A stretch of DNA of 64,000 bases from Sphingosinicella microcystinivorans (GCF_027941835.1 NZ_CP116005.1:1069501-1133500), one strand, 5' to 3'. Positions 46,660 through 56,809 are shown, numbered from the stretch's first letter. Made by a program: numbers and translations. The notes: generated from the sequence alone by a model not told the origin.

Positions 46660-48738
46660 ATGACCGGCATTGCCTACGCCCGCGACCACGAGGTGGTCCA
46701 GCGCCTGCGCCCCGAACCGATGACCGAGGCCGAAGCCGCCGCGCAGGCGCGCATCGACCCGGTGGAGTTCGACATCTTCAAGCACAAGATGCACATGATC
46801 GCGCTGGAGGGCAAAGAGACGACGATGAAGCTCGGCGCCTCCACCGCGATGCGCTGGGGCGACGTCGCCTTCGGCATCTTCACGCGGCAGGGCGACCTCA
46901 GCGTCTGCGCGACCGGCATCTATCACCACGCTGTGCTCGGCCAGCTCCCGCTGAAATACGTGGTGAAGCACTGGGTGGACGAGCCCTCGGTGGGCGTGAA
47001 GGACGGCGACAGCTTCTTCTACAACGATCCCTTCTACGCGGGCGTGCACAACGCCGACATGGGGCTCGCCGTGCCCGTGTTCCACAAGGACGAACTGATG
47101 TGCTTCATCGCTGCCGCCGTGCACACCGGCGAGGCGGGCGGCACCGAGCCCGGCGGCACCTGCAACACCGCGAAGACCAAGTACGACGAGGGGCTGCTGG
47201 TGCCGCCGATCAAGATCGGCGAGAACTACCAGCTGCGCGAGGACATCCTCAACATGCTGGCCGCAATGACGCGCGACCCGCGCACGATGATCCTCGACAT
47301 CAAGGCGCGCCTCGCCGCCGCGCGCATCGCGCAGCGCCGCGTGCTCGAAGTGATCGAGGAGAAGGGACCGGAGTTCTTCATCGGCGGCCTGCGCCGCATC
47401 CTGACGCAGACGGGCGAGGCCGCGAAGCGCCGCGTCGCCGAGCTCAACGACGGCATCTACCGGCAGCCGCGTTTCCTCGACACCGTGGGCACCGAATCCG
47501 GCCTCACCAAGATCAACCTCACCATGATCAAGCAGGGCGACCGCATCATCATGGATTTCGAGAACACCTCGCCGCTCGTGGAAGGCCGCCCGATCAACAG
47601 CTTCTTCCAGGGCATCCTCGGGCTTTCGTGCGTCTATTACTGCGGCTGGCTGTTCCACGACCTTCCCGCCAACAACGGCCTTCTGGAAGCCATCGACTGG
47701 CGCTTCCCGGACGACGCGATGGTGAACGCCAAGGGCGACGCCTCCACCTCGCTCGCGCCGCTGGTGCAGACCTGCTTCACGCAGGGCATCTTCCTGACCG
47801 GCGCGCGCATGACCTACAGCTACGACGCCTCGCGCGCGGTGGCGGCGTGGTTCTCCGGCTTCGCGATCCCGACCTTCGGCGGCATCAACCAGTTCGGCGA
47901 GGGCATCGCCGACATCACGCCCGAGATCAACGCCACGGGCTGCGGCGCGCGGCCGGACATGGACGGCGTGGAGGCGGCGGGCGCGTTCTTCGCGACGATG
48001 AGCGACTGTTCGGACGTCGAGGCGACCGAAAGCGACCGGCCGTTCCTCTACACGTTCCGCAACCTGTTCAACAACAGCTACGGCCACGGCAAGCAGCGCG
48101 GCGGCTGCGGCGTCGGCTTCGGCCTCATCGTCCACGACACCAACCGCTTCATGCTCGGCTCGATGGGCGGCGGCTCGCGCTTCCCGACGACGCTCGGCCT
48201 GTTCGGCGGCTACGCCGTGCCGCCGGTGTTCGTGCAGACCGTGCACGGCAGCAACATCAAGACGCTGATGGCGGACGGCGCGACGCCGCTGCCGCACGAT
48301 CTTGCCGAGGTGTTCGCGGCGGACAATCCCGAGACGGGCACCAAGGAAACGCTCGACGTCAACATGGTGGTGCGGCCGTTCAATGACGGCGACACCTATT
48401 ACGTCGCGGTCGGCGGCGGCGGCGGCTACGGTGACCCGCTGGAGCGCGATCCGGCGAGCGTGCTCGCCGACCTTCGCAACGGCCGCGTGTCGCACTGGGC
48501 GGCGGAGCACGTCTACAGGATCGCCTACGATACCGGGACGCTGCGCTTCGATGCCGAGGCCACCGACGCGCTGCGGAAGGCGGCGCGCGCCGAACGGCTC
48601 GCCCGGGCGAAGCCTTACGGCGAATTCGTGAAGGACTGGTCGAAGCTGTCGCCGCCCGAGGATGCGCTGCGCTACTACGGGAGCTGGCCGAACCCGCGCG
48701 ACGGGATGCAGCCGGCCGTGCAGCTCCGCGCCGCCTGA
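46660..48738 (+). CDS. HyuB-type subunit of a ketone carboxylase/hydantoinase-like enzyme
   Basis: 692 residues. The hydantoinase B/oxoprolinase fold is shown by DPVEFDIFKHKMHMIALEG, GDSFFYNDPFYAGVHNADMG, the metal-site-like HTGEAGGTEPGG and C-terminal VGGGGGYGDPLERDP. In carboxylases of this type the HyuB-like subunit receives the phosphorylated intermediate and performs C-C bond formation. It lies between the HyuA-type subunit (14 nt) and the CoA ligase (7 nt), so it is in the same operon. Confidence 0.92.
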   Translation: MTGIAYARDHEVVQRLRPEPMTEAEAAAQARIDPVEFDIFKHKMHMIALEGKETTMKLGASTAMRWGDVAFGIFTRQGDLSVCATGIYHHAVLGQLPLKYVVKHWVDEPSVGVKDGDSFFYNDPFYAGVHNADMGLAVPVFHKDELMCFIAAAVHTGEAGGTEPGGTCNTAKTKYDEGLLVPPIKIGENYQLREDILNMLAAMTRDPRTMILDIKARLAAARIAQRRVLEVIEEKGPEFFIGGLRRILTQTGEAAKRRVAELNDGIYRQPRFLDTVGTESGLTKINLTMIKQGDRIIMDFENTSPLVEGRPINSFFQGILGLSCVYYCGWLFHDLPANNGLLEAIDWRFPDDAMVNAKGDASTSLAPLVQTCFTQGIFLTGARMTYSYDASRAVAAWFSGFAIPTFGGINQFGEGIADITPEINATGCGARPDMDGVEAAGAFFATMSDCSDVEATESDRPFLYTFRNLFNNSYGHGKQRGGCGVGFGLIVHDTNRFMLGSMGGGSRFPTTLGLFGGYAVPPVFVQTVHGSNIKTLMADGATPLPHDLAEVFAADNPETGTKETLDVNMVVRPFNDGDTYYVAVGGGGGYGDPLERDPASVLADLRNGRVSHWAAEHVYRIAYDTGTLRFDAEATDALRKAARAERLARAKPYGEFVKDWSKLSPPEDALRYYGSWPNPRDGMQPAVQLRAA

Positions 48739-48745
48739 GGGACCC

Positions 48746-50356
48746 GTGGATACTCTCGCGGACCTTGCCGAGCGCACCGTTCACGGCCTGCTGCAACAGC
48801 GGGCCGCCGAACGCCCGGACGACCCGTTCCTGCATTTCGAGGACCGGGCGTTCACGTTCGGCGCGCTGCACGAGGCGGCGTCGCGCCTTGCGGGCGGGCT
48901 TGCCGCGCTCGGCGTCGGGCGCGGCGACAAGGTCGCGATCATGATGGGAAACCGCCCGGAATTCCTCCTCTGCTGGTTCGCGCTCTCGCAGCTCGGCGCC
49001 GTCGAGGTGCCGATCAACACGGCGCATCGCGGCACGCTCCTCCACTACATGCTGGATCAGGCGGAATGCTCGCTGCTGATCCTCGAAGGCGCGTTTCAGG
49101 ATCGCCTCGCGGACATCGCCGCCGACCTGCCGAAGCTCCGCACCGTCGCGCTGCTGGACGGCAAGGGGCCGGACGGCATCCCGCAACGGATCATCGACTT
49201 CCGAACGCTCAAAAGCGCCGCACCGCTCGCGGACGCACCGTCGATCGGCCCCGCCGATCCGGTCGCGGTGATGTTCACCTCCGGGACCACCGGACCCTCC
49301 AAGGGCGCGGTGCTGCCGCAGAACTACGTGCTGATGCAGGCCGCGATCATCGCGGAAGCCTGCCGCTATACGCCGGGTGATTGCCTCTACAACGCGCTGC
49401 CGCTGTTCCACGGCAACGCGCAGTTCCTCTCGACGATCCCGGCGCTGCTTTCGGGCGCGCGCATGGTGCTCGCGCGGCGCTTCTCGGCCTCCGCCTTCTG
49501 GGACGAGGTACGCGCGCACGGCTGCACGGCGTTCAACTACATCGGCGGCATCCTGCCCATTCTCTGGAAGGCGCCGCCTTCGCCCGACGATGCGACGAGC
49601 GGTCTCCGCCTGATGATGGGCGCGGGCGCGCCGAAGGATTTGTTCGAGGCTTTCGAGCAGCGCTTCGGCGTCCGCCTCGTCGAAGGCTACGGCATGAGCG
49701 AGATCGGCATTCCGCTGAACAACAGCATCGAGCATCGCCGGCCCGGATGCTGCGGACGGCCGCTGCCGCAATACGAGGTGCGGCTGGTGGACGACGACGG
49801 CGGCGACGTACCGGACGACACGCCCGGCGAGCTGCTGATCCGGCCGAAGACGATGAACAGCATGATGCTGGAATATTACCGGATGCCGGAAAAGACCGTG
49901 GAAGCGTGGCGCGACCTCTGGTTCCACACCGGCGACTATCTGAAGCGTGACGCGGACGGCTATTATTATTTCGTCGACCGCAAGAAGGATGCGCTGCGTC
50001 GGCGCGGCGAGAACATCTCCAGCTACGAGGTGGAGCGCGGCGTCTCCGCGCATCCCGCCGTCCTCGAATCCGCCGCGGTCGCCGTCGCCTCCGAACTGGG
50101 CGAGGACGAGGTGATGATCTGCCTGACGCTGCACCCCGGCCAAAGCCTCGAACCCGTCGACCTGATGCGGCACTGCCTGCGCCAGATGGCGCGCTTCATG
50201 GTGCCGCGCTACGTGCGCATCCTCGAGAGCCTGCCGAAGACGCCGACCGAGCGCGTGCAGAAATACGCGCTCCGCGCCGAGGGCGTCACCGCCGACACCT
50301 ACGACCGCGAGGCCGACCCCGCGTGGCACACGCTGCTGAAGGACGCGGCGGCATGA
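48746..50356 (+). CDS. Acyl-CoA ligase (benzoylacetate-CoA-ligase-like by context)
   Basis: 536 residues from GTG 48746, supported by AGGGA 5 nt upstream. ANL motifs: TSGTTGPSKGAVL (about residue 177), EGYGMSEIG, WFHTGDYLKRD, the hinge FVDRKKDALRRRGENIS and the C-terminal PKTPTERVQKYAL with the catalytic Lys. The position directly after the carboxylase subunits equals that of benzoylacetate-CoA ligase in acetophenone degraders, so a 3-oxo acid is the likely substrate. It overlaps the DUF35 gene by 4 nt. Different in sequence from the ligase at 2046-3587. Confidence 0.9.
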   Translation: MDTLADLAERTVHGLLQQRAAERPDDPFLHFEDRAFTFGALHEAASRLAGGLAALGVGRGDKVAIMMGNRPEFLLCWFALSQLGAVEVPINTAHRGTLLHYMLDQAECSLLILEGAFQDRLADIAADLPKLRTVALLDGKGPDGIPQRIIDFRTLKSAAPLADAPSIGPADPVAVMFTSGTTGPSKGAVLPQNYVLMQAAIIAEACRYTPGDCLYNALPLFHGNAQFLSTIPALLSGARMVLARRFSASAFWDEVRAHGCTAFNYIGGILPILWKAPPSPDDATSGLRLMMGAGAPKDLFEAFEQRFGVRLVEGYGMSEIGIPLNNSIEHRRPGCCGRPLPQYEVRLVDDDGGDVPDDTPGELLIRPKTMNSMMLEYYRMPEKTVEAWRDLWFHTGDYLKRDADGYYYFVDRKKDALRRRGENISSYEVERGVSAHPAVLESAAVAVASELGEDEVMICLTLHPGQSLEPVDLMRHCLRQMARFMVPRYVRILESLPKTPTERVQKYALRAEGVTADTYDREADPAWHTLLKDAAA

Positions 50357-50766
50357 GCGGCGACAACCTCCCGCCCTTCGCGGAAGGCATCTTCCGCAGC
50401 GACGGCGCGCTCACCGAGCTCGTCGGCAGCCGCTGCCCGACATGCGGCGCACGGCACTTCCCGGCGCGTGCGCATTGCCCGGACGACATGGCGGAAACCG
50501 AAACCGTGAGCCTCGGCGCCAGCGGCACGCTCTACAGCGCCACGGTCGTCCGCACCAAGCCGCCGTTCGGCCTGCCCGCGCCCTACGCGGTCGGCTACGT
50601 CGACCTCGATGATCATCCCTTGCGCATCTTCATGCTGCTCGACCCCGCGCACGCAGAGGATTTCCGCATCGGCATGGCGCTCGATCTGAGGAGCGGCGCG
50701 CTCGGCGTTGGCCTCGACGGCGAACCCTGCATCCGTCCCTATTTCACGCCCGCACTGAAAGACTGA
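50353..50766 (+). CDS. DUF35 (Zn-ribbon + OB-fold) thiolase partner protein
   Basis: 137 residues from ATG 50353. The N-terminal rubredoxin-like zinc site CPTCGARHFPARAHCP is followed by an OB-fold (TLYSATVVRTKPPFGLPAPYAVGYVDL), the domain pair of DUF35/ChsH2-type proteins. These bind thiolases or SCP2-type aldolases and complete the acyl-CoA site. The thiolase follows after 7 nt, so the two form a complex in all likelihood. Confidence 0.9.
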   Translation: MSGDNLPPFAEGIFRSDGALTELVGSRCPTCGARHFPARAHCPDDMAETETVSLGASGTLYSATVVRTKPPFGLPAPYAVGYVDLDDHPLRIFMLLDPAHAEDFRIGMALDLRSGALGVGLDGEPCIRPYFTPALKD

Positions 50767-50773
50767 TCCCCGC

Positions 50774-51913
50774 ATGGTCGCGATCCTCGGTGTCGGCACG
50801 ACACGCTTCACGCAAAAACTGGAACGAACGATCGTTTCACTGGGCGTCGAGGCCGCGCGCCTCGCACTTTCCGACGCGGGCCTCGCGCCCGCGCAAATCG
50901 ACGGCGCATTCGTCGCCAACGCGCTCGGCGGGATGCTGTTCGGCGACACGACGATCGGCCAGACCCTGCTCCGCGAGGTCGGCCTGCGCCGCCTGCCGGT
51001 CGTGAACGTCGAGAATGCCTGCACCTCGGGATCGAGCGCGCTCTGGCTCGCGTGGAACGCCGTGAGCGCGAGGCAGATGGAGGCGGCGCTGGTGCTCGGC
51101 GTCGAGCGCATGTGCGTGCCGACGCTCGGCCTCATCAATTCCGGGCGCACCGAGATCGACACGCTGCTCGGCCTCGTCACGCCCGCGAGCTTCGCGCTGC
51201 GCGCGCAGCGGCACATGCACGAATTCGGCACCACGCGCGAACAGATGGCCGCGGTCGTCGAGAAGAGCCGCCGCCACGGCGCGCTCAATCCGAACGCGCT
51301 GTTCCAGCGCGCGGAGGCAACAGCCGACGTGCTCGCCGGTCCGGCGGTCGCCGATCCGCTCACACGCTCCGAATGCTGCCCGATCGCGGATGGCGCGTCG
51401 GCGCTCGTCATCGGCTCCGATCGCCTCGCGCGCGAACTGGGCGCGGGCGTGCGCATCGACAGCGTCGTCCTCGCGAGCGGCGGCTACGAGAACCCCGCCG
51501 ATCTCGCGCGCTGGGAGACCGACAGCGAGACCGCCGCCACCGCATATGCGCGCGCCGGGATTGGACCCGAGGACCTCGACCTCGTCGAATGCCACGACGC
51601 TTTCTCGATCGCCGAGATCCTGCACTGCGAGGCGCTGGGCCTCTGCGCGCCGGGCGAGGGCGGGCCGCTTGCCGCGAGCGGCGCGACCGCGCTCGGCGGG
51701 CGCATCCCCGTCAACGTCTCCGGCGGGCTTCTGAGCCGCGGCCACCCGGTCGCGGCGACGGGCGTCGCCCAGATCGCCGAAATCGCCGCGCACCTGCGCG
51801 GCAACGCGGGCGCGCGCCAGGTGGACGGCGCGAAGGTCGGTCTCGCCCAGTGCATGGGCGGCGACCTCGCCGGCGACACGAAATCCTGCACCGTCGCGGT
51901 CCTTTCGCGATGA
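50774..51913 (+). CDS. Thiolase-superfamily protein (SCP2-thiolase-like)
   Basis: 379 residues. The nucleophilic Cys83 lies in VENACTSGSSAL; the His in ECHDAFSIAEI and the C-terminal GHPVAATG and GLAQCMGGD complete the site. It belongs to the non-decarboxylating, DUF35-dependent branch. In this locus it could cleave the 3-oxoacyl-CoA made by the ligase to an aroyl- or acyl-CoA plus acetyl-CoA, or act as an aldolase as in the Ltp2/ChsH2 pairs of steroid degradation. Last gene before the TonB receptor. Confidence 0.88.
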   Translation: MVAILGVGTTRFTQKLERTIVSLGVEAARLALSDAGLAPAQIDGAFVANALGGMLFGDTTIGQTLLREVGLRRLPVVNVENACTSGSSALWLAWNAVSARQMEAALVLGVERMCVPTLGLINSGRTEIDTLLGLVTPASFALRAQRHMHEFGTTREQMAAVVEKSRRHGALNPNALFQRAEATADVLAGPAVADPLTRSECCPIADGASALVIGSDRLARELGAGVRIDSVVLASGGYENPADLARWETDSETAATAYARAGIGPEDLDLVECHDAFSIAEILHCEALGLCAPGEGGPLAASGATALGGRIPVNVSGGLLSRGHPVAATGVAQIAEIAAHLRGNAGARQVDGAKVGLAQCMGGDLAGDTKSCTVAVLSR

Positions 51914-51947
51914 GGCAGAGAACACCAGAAAACGGGAGGATTGCATC

Positions 51948-54314
51948 ATGGTTCGAAGGTCTGTTTCCGCTGCCATAAAGACCGGAATTTCCATTTCGGC
52001 ATTCATGGCAGGGTTCATCGCCCTGCCCGCCGCCGCGCAGGACACCGATGAGACCGGCATCGCCGAGATCATCATCACCGCGCAGAAGCGCGAGCAGAGC
52101 CTGCAGGACACGCCGCTCTCCGTCTCCGCGTTCGGCGCGGCGCAGATGAATGCACGCGACGTCACCAACATCGGCAATGTCGCGGCCTATGTGCCGAACG
52201 TCGAGATCAATTCGGGCAAGGGCGACGGCGGCAGCACCAACGCCGCGATCTTCATCCGCGGCGTCGGCCAGAACGATTTCATCTTCCCGACCGATCCGGG
52301 CGTCGGCGTCTATGTCGACGGCGTCTATATCGCGCGCTCGATCGGCGCGATGATGGACCTGTCCGACATCGAGCGCATCGAGGTGCTGCGCGGACCGCAG
52401 GGCACGCTCTACGGCAAGAACACGATCGGCGGCGCCATCAACATCATCTCCTCGCGGCCCGGCAACGAACTCTCCGGGCAGGTCCGCACGACGCTCGGCT
52501 CGCGCGACCGCATCGACGTGGAAGGCCGCGTCTCGGTGCCGCTGATCCCGGACGTGCTCGCGATCAAGCTCGCCGCGGCCAGCAAGAATCAGGACGGCTA
52601 CGTGATCCGCCCCGACGGCACCGATCTCGGCAACATCAACGTCGATGCGGGTCGCTTCGCGATCGCGTGGAATCCTGCGGAGGACTGGACGGTCGACCTG
52701 TCGTTCGACGCCTCGCGTATCCGCCAGAACGGCTCGCCGCAGCGGCTGTCGGACACGTTCTCGTTCCCCGGCGGGCTCTACGATCTCTACAACATGATCG
52801 CCGCGCCGCTCGTCGCCGCGCGCGACGGCCTGCCCGCGGGCGCGCTGTTCGACGACCGCTGGGTCTCCTCCGACCGGCGCGTCAGCAACGGCACCGGCCC
52901 GACGCGCGACAAGGCGGACGTGTGGGGCACGAACCTCACCATCGCGTGGGAGGCGAGCCCGGCGCTCACCGTCAAGTCGATCACCGGCTACCGCGAGATG
53001 GACGCGAAGATCCAGGTCGACATGGACCAGTCGCCGTTCCCGATCATCCACACCGACGAGGTGCAGAGCGAGAACCAGTTCAGCCAGGAATTGCAGCTGG
53101 GCGGGGCGACCGGCGACAAGCGTCTGAACTGGCTGGTCGGCGCGTACTACTTCCGCGAACGCGCGCACGATCTCAACCAGACGCTGCTCGCCTCGGGCCT
53201 CTACGACGCGCTCGAACTGCTGCCCGATGCGCTGATCCCGCTGGTGCCGGGCGTGCCCTGCCCGCCGCCGGTGGCCGGCCTCCCCTGCGCGGGCGGCGCG
53301 GGCAATCCGTTCAACGCGCTGCTCGACCTCGACGTGCGGCCGCAGACGGCGCTCACCACCAACAACTGGGCGGTGTTCGGTCAGGCGAGCTACGAGATCG
53401 TGCCCGCGCTGACGCTCACCCTCGGCGGGCGCTACAGCTGGGAGCGCAAGCGCTACTTCATCGATTCCGTCTATCCGAATTCCGGCCGCATCGCGACGCC
53501 GCCGACGCACGACGAGCGCACGTGGAAGAACTTCACGCCGAAGATCGGCATCGACTACCGCGCGAGCGACGACGTGCTGCTCTATGCATCGTGGTCGAAG
53601 GGCTTCAAGAGCGGCGGCTGGAACCCGCGGCCGCTGACGCCCGAGGAATTCAAGTCCTACGATCCCGAGAAGCTGACGGCGTATGAGGCGGGCCTGAAGT
53701 CGCGGGTGCTGGGCGGGCTGATGACGTTCAATCTCGCCGGCTTCTACAGCCAGTACAAGGATCTCCAGCTCCAGACCAACAGCGTCTCGCCGACGACGGG
53801 CGGCCTGATCCTCACCGTCGATAACGCAGGCAGCGTCGATCTCTACGGGTTCGAGGCGGAGATTCTCGCGGCGCCGCTTCCGGGCCTCGACCTCAACGCC
53901 AGCGTCGGCTACCTCCACAACGAGTATCAGTCGCTCGCGGCGGGCACGGGCTATCCGATCACCAACAAGCTGCCGAAGGCGCCCGCATGGACGGTCGCGC
54001 TCGGCGCGCAGTACCGTTTCGATCTGCCGGGAACGATGGGCGGGCTCACGCTGCGCGGCGATCTCAGCCACCGCAGCAAGACCTATCACGATCCGGCGAA
54101 TTCGCTTTCGATCGTGCAGCCGGCCTATACGCTCGTCGACGCGCGCCTCGCATGGACATCATCGAGCGAGGCGTTCGAGGTCGCCGTCTTCGGCAAGAAC
54201 CTGACCAAGGAAAACTATTTCACCGCCGCCGAGTTCGTACCGGCGTTCGGCGTGCAGAACATGGTGATCGGGCGTCCCCGCGAATGGGGGCTTCAACTCA
54301 CCGCACGTTTCTGA
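51948..54314 (+). CDS. TonB-dependent outer-membrane receptor
   Basis: 788 residues. Signal peptide to about residue 31 (LPAAAQDT), TonB-box-like IAEIIITAQKREQSLQDTPLS, plug motif IERIEVLRGPQGTLYGKNTIGG and a barrel ending WGLQLTARF with C-terminal Phe. GGGAGG precedes ATG 51948. It follows the thiolase by 34 nt on the same strand and is followed by a strong terminator, so it is likely the last gene of the carboxylase operon and the importer for its substrate. Confidence 0.95.
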   Translation: MVRRSVSAAIKTGISISAFMAGFIALPAAAQDTDETGIAEIIITAQKREQSLQDTPLSVSAFGAAQMNARDVTNIGNVAAYVPNVEINSGKGDGGSTNAAIFIRGVGQNDFIFPTDPGVGVYVDGVYIARSIGAMMDLSDIERIEVLRGPQGTLYGKNTIGGAINIISSRPGNELSGQVRTTLGSRDRIDVEGRVSVPLIPDVLAIKLAAASKNQDGYVIRPDGTDLGNINVDAGRFAIAWNPAEDWTVDLSFDASRIRQNGSPQRLSDTFSFPGGLYDLYNMIAAPLVAARDGLPAGALFDDRWVSSDRRVSNGTGPTRDKADVWGTNLTIAWEASPALTVKSITGYREMDAKIQVDMDQSPFPIIHTDEVQSENQFSQELQLGGATGDKRLNWLVGAYYFRERAHDLNQTLLASGLYDALELLPDALIPLVPGVPCPPPVAGLPCAGGAGNPFNALLDLDVRPQTALTTNNWAVFGQASYEIVPALTLTLGGRYSWERKRYFIDSVYPNSGRIATPPTHDERTWKNFTPKIGIDYRASDDVLLYASWSKGFKSGGWNPRPLTPEEFKSYDPEKLTAYEAGLKSRVLGGLMTFNLAGFYSQYKDLQLQTNSVSPTTGGLILTVDNAGSVDLYGFEAEILAAPLPGLDLNASVGYLHNEYQSLAAGTGYPITNKLPKAPAWTVALGAQYRFDLPGTMGGLTLRGDLSHRSKTYHDPANSLSIVQPAYTLVDARLAWTSSSEAFEVAVFGKNLTKENYFTAAEFVPAFGVQNMVIGRPREWGLQLTARF

Positions 54315-54339
54315 CGATCCCTTCCGGGTTGTCGGTATC

Positions 54340-54376
54340 GGCCGGAGGCGGCGCCCCGCCTCCGGCCGTTTCTTTT
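54340..54376 (+). terminator. Rho-independent terminator
   Basis: A perfect 12-bp GC-rich stem (54340-54351 / 54356-54367) with a 4-nt loop, followed by GTTTCTTTTC. It ends the rightward carboxylase/TonB operon between two convergent receptor genes. No T-run exists in the opposite direction. Confidence 0.88.
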
Positions 54377-56578
54377 CTAGAAGTTGTAGCGCACCTGCGC
54401 ACCGAACCAGCGCGGCTGCGTGTAGGTGTCGTAGGCGCCGCCGAGCGGCGGGGCCGAGACGTCGAACGAGAAGATCTTGCGGGCCTTGTCGAACACGTTG
54501 TTCGCGAACACCGAAAGCTCGAGCTTGTCCTCCATCGTCTTCAACGACACGCGCGCATTGGCGAGCCATCCGCCCGGGACCTTCGTGACCGCCGCGTTGG
54601 TGAGCTGCGAGTAGAAGTCCGCGGTGTAGACGGCGTTGAACGTCGTGCTGAGCTCGCCGAAGCCGAGATCGAAGTCCTTCGTCGCGGCGAGGTTGATCGT
54701 GTGGCCGGGCGACTGCGGCGCCTTGCGGTCGACGAGGCGCGTGCCGATCGGAATATCCTCGACGTTCGTGTGCAGCAGCGCGAGGCCCGCGTCGAAGCGG
54801 AAGCCCATGCCCGGTTGCACCGACAGCTCGAAGTCCGCGCCGTAGATCTCCGCGCCGGTGTTGAACAGCGTGAAGTTGAAGCCGCGCTGGTCGAACGCCT
54901 GATAGTTCGAATAGTCGTAATAGAAGGTCGCGGCGTTGAAGCGGACGCGGCGATCGAGCAGCTCGAACTTGCCGCCGATTTCATACGCCATCAGGTTCTC
55001 GCCCTTGAAGCGGAAGCCGGAGAGCGGCGCCTGCCCGACGAAACCGGCGTTGTAGTTGAACGCCTTGTAGCCGCGGTTGATGCTCGCATAGAGGAGCATC
55101 GCATCATTGGGCTTCCAGTCGAGCGCGAGGCGGCCCGAAACGCCGGTTTCGCCGTGCTTGTCGGTGGTGACGCCGTTCGCCGCAAGCGTGCCCGGCGCGA
55201 TCAGCAGCGGGCAGAGCGGGCCTTCGCAGATTTCCGAGTAGTAATAGTCCTTCTCGTCGCGCGTCACGCGGATGCCCGCCGACAGCTTGAGCTGATCGGA
55301 GAGATCGTATTCCGCCTGCGCGAAGCCCGAGTAGGACTTGGTGTCGACCCGGTAGTCGGCGCGCGGATAGGTGGCGAAGCCGGAGAGGTTGAAGCCCTGG
55401 AAATAGTCGCCGTTGATGTTGAGGTAGTAGAGACCGGCGGTCCAGCGGAACGCGCCGTCGTCCTCGATCAGGCGGATTTCCTGCGTGAAGTGCTTCGCCT
55501 TCGCGTCCTGCTCGAAGACGCCGATGTCGACCGGCGAGAAATCGTTGTCGGCGGCGTAGGTGCTGTCGAGCTTCTGGTAGCTCGTCACCGTCGCGAGCGA
55601 GTAGCCGCCGCCGAGATCGTAATTGATCTTGCCGCCGATGGTCCACGTCTCGCGCGCGAAGTTGCCCGCGTAGTTGAACGCGCCGGTGTAGGGATCGCCG
55701 TCCGCGTCGGCATAGCCGAAGCCGGTGGGCGAGCCCGGCGGCAGCGGCACGCCGAGGCCGTCCGCATCCTGCGTGGCGCCGGTGATCATGGCGCCGCCGC
55801 TGGTCACGGGCCGCGTCTTGTACCAGTCGGCGAACAGGTTGATCGTCAGCGCCTCGTTCGGTTCCAGCCGGAGCTGGAAACGCCCGGCGAGCGTGTCGTC
55901 GGCGAGGAGGTCGGGGCCGATCGCGTTCTTCACGTAGCCGTCGTGCTTGTCCTTCATGAAGGCGACGCGCGCGGAGACGCCCTCGGCGATCGGGCCGCCG
56001 ACCGCGGCCTCGATGCGGAACTGGTCGTAGCTGCCGTAGGTGAGGTCGACATAACCGTCGAGTTCGTCGCCCGGCTGGTTGGTGACGATGTGGACGAGGC
56101 CGCCCGTGGCGTTGCGGCCGAACAGCGTGCCCTGCGGGCCCTTCAGCACCTCGACACGGCCGACGTCGAACAGCTGCTGCACGCTGGTGCCGCTCGAGGG
56201 CTGGTACACCTCGTCGATGTAGAAGGCGTTGGCGGGCTCGATGTGGCCGGCGAAATCGTTCTGCGAAACGCCGCGGATCGAGATGAGGCCGGCGACCGGC
56301 GGGCCACCCGGCGAGACGAACTGCAGGCCCGGCGTCATCGCCGCAAGGTCGGTCGTGTCGCGCAGGCCGAGCTCGACGAGGCGGTCGCCGCCATGCGCCG
56401 TGACGGCGATGCCGATGTCCTGCACGTTCGCGGCGCGGCGCGTCGCGGTGACGACGATGGCCTCGATGCCGTCGCTGCCGCCCGTCGCGGCATCCTGCGC
56501 CGCCGCGCCCGTCGCGCCGAGCGCGGCCGCAAGCGCGAGAAGACCGGCACCCGTGTTGAAACCGCTGGTCCGTTTCAT
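54377..56578 (-). CDS. TonB-dependent outer-membrane receptor
   Basis: 733 residues from ATG 56578; the longer frame to 56689 has no signal-peptide logic. Signal peptide to about residue 27 (GATGAAAQDA), TonB-box-like EAIVVTATRRAANVQDIG, plug motif VGRVEVLKGPQGTLFGRNATGG and a barrel ending FGAQVRYNF. Its promoter lies in the 56579-56872 gap, divergent from the LuxR pair, which could regulate it. Convergent with the preceding receptor. Confidence 0.95.
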   Translation of the reverse strand: MKRTSGFNTGAGLLALAAALGATGAAAQDAATGGSDGIEAIVVTATRRAANVQDIGIAVTAHGGDRLVELGLRDTTDLAAMTPGLQFVSPGGPPVAGLISIRGVSQNDFAGHIEPANAFYIDEVYQPSSGTSVQQLFDVGRVEVLKGPQGTLFGRNATGGLVHIVTNQPGDELDGYVDLTYGSYDQFRIEAAVGGPIAEGVSARVAFMKDKHDGYVKNAIGPDLLADDTLAGRFQLRLEPNEALTINLFADWYKTRPVTSGGAMITGATQDADGLGVPLPPGSPTGFGYADADGDPYTGAFNYAGNFARETWTIGGKINYDLGGGYSLATVTSYQKLDSTYAADNDFSPVDIGVFEQDAKAKHFTQEIRLIEDDGAFRWTAGLYYLNINGDYFQGFNLSGFATYPRADYRVDTKSYSGFAQAEYDLSDQLKLSAGIRVTRDEKDYYYSEICEGPLCPLLIAPGTLAANGVTTDKHGETGVSGRLALDWKPNDAMLLYASINRGYKAFNYNAGFVGQAPLSGFRFKGENLMAYEIGGKFELLDRRVRFNAATFYYDYSNYQAFDQRGFNFTLFNTGAEIYGADFELSVQPGMGFRFDAGLALLHTNVEDIPIGTRLVDRKAPQSPGHTINLAATKDFDLGFGELSTTFNAVYTADFYSQLTNAAVTKVPGGWLANARVSLKTMEDKLELSVFANNVFDKARKIFSFDVSAPPLGGAYDTYTQPRWFGAQVRYNF

Positions 56579-56791
56579 GATTCTGACACCTCCCCCGAAA
56601 GGCCGGTCGCGCCCCGCGGCGGCCGGCGATCTTGCTTCTCGGGGCCCTTCATGGCGCGTTCCCGAAAAGCCGCCTATAACGGGAAACACTCATGGGGGTA
56701 TCGGGGGGTGTGGCGCGGAAGCCGCGCGTCTCCGGCACTTTTCCCGCGCCGGCTTTTCTGATTGAATGCGGAATGCAGGGGCAGTAGATTC

Positions 56792-56809
56792 ATTGTACGA
56801 TCGGTCGAT
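56792..56809. promoter_or_regulatory. Copy of the GACCGATCGGTC-type operator upstream of the LuxR gene
   Basis: ATTGTACGATCGGTCGAT matches the 32887-32904 palindrome at 15 of 18 positions, with the right half and centre identical. A TATAGAT box follows at 56811-56817. The site is in the divergent gap between the TonB receptor (54377-56578) and the LuxR genes. The rest of the gap shows no gene. Confidence 0.6.
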
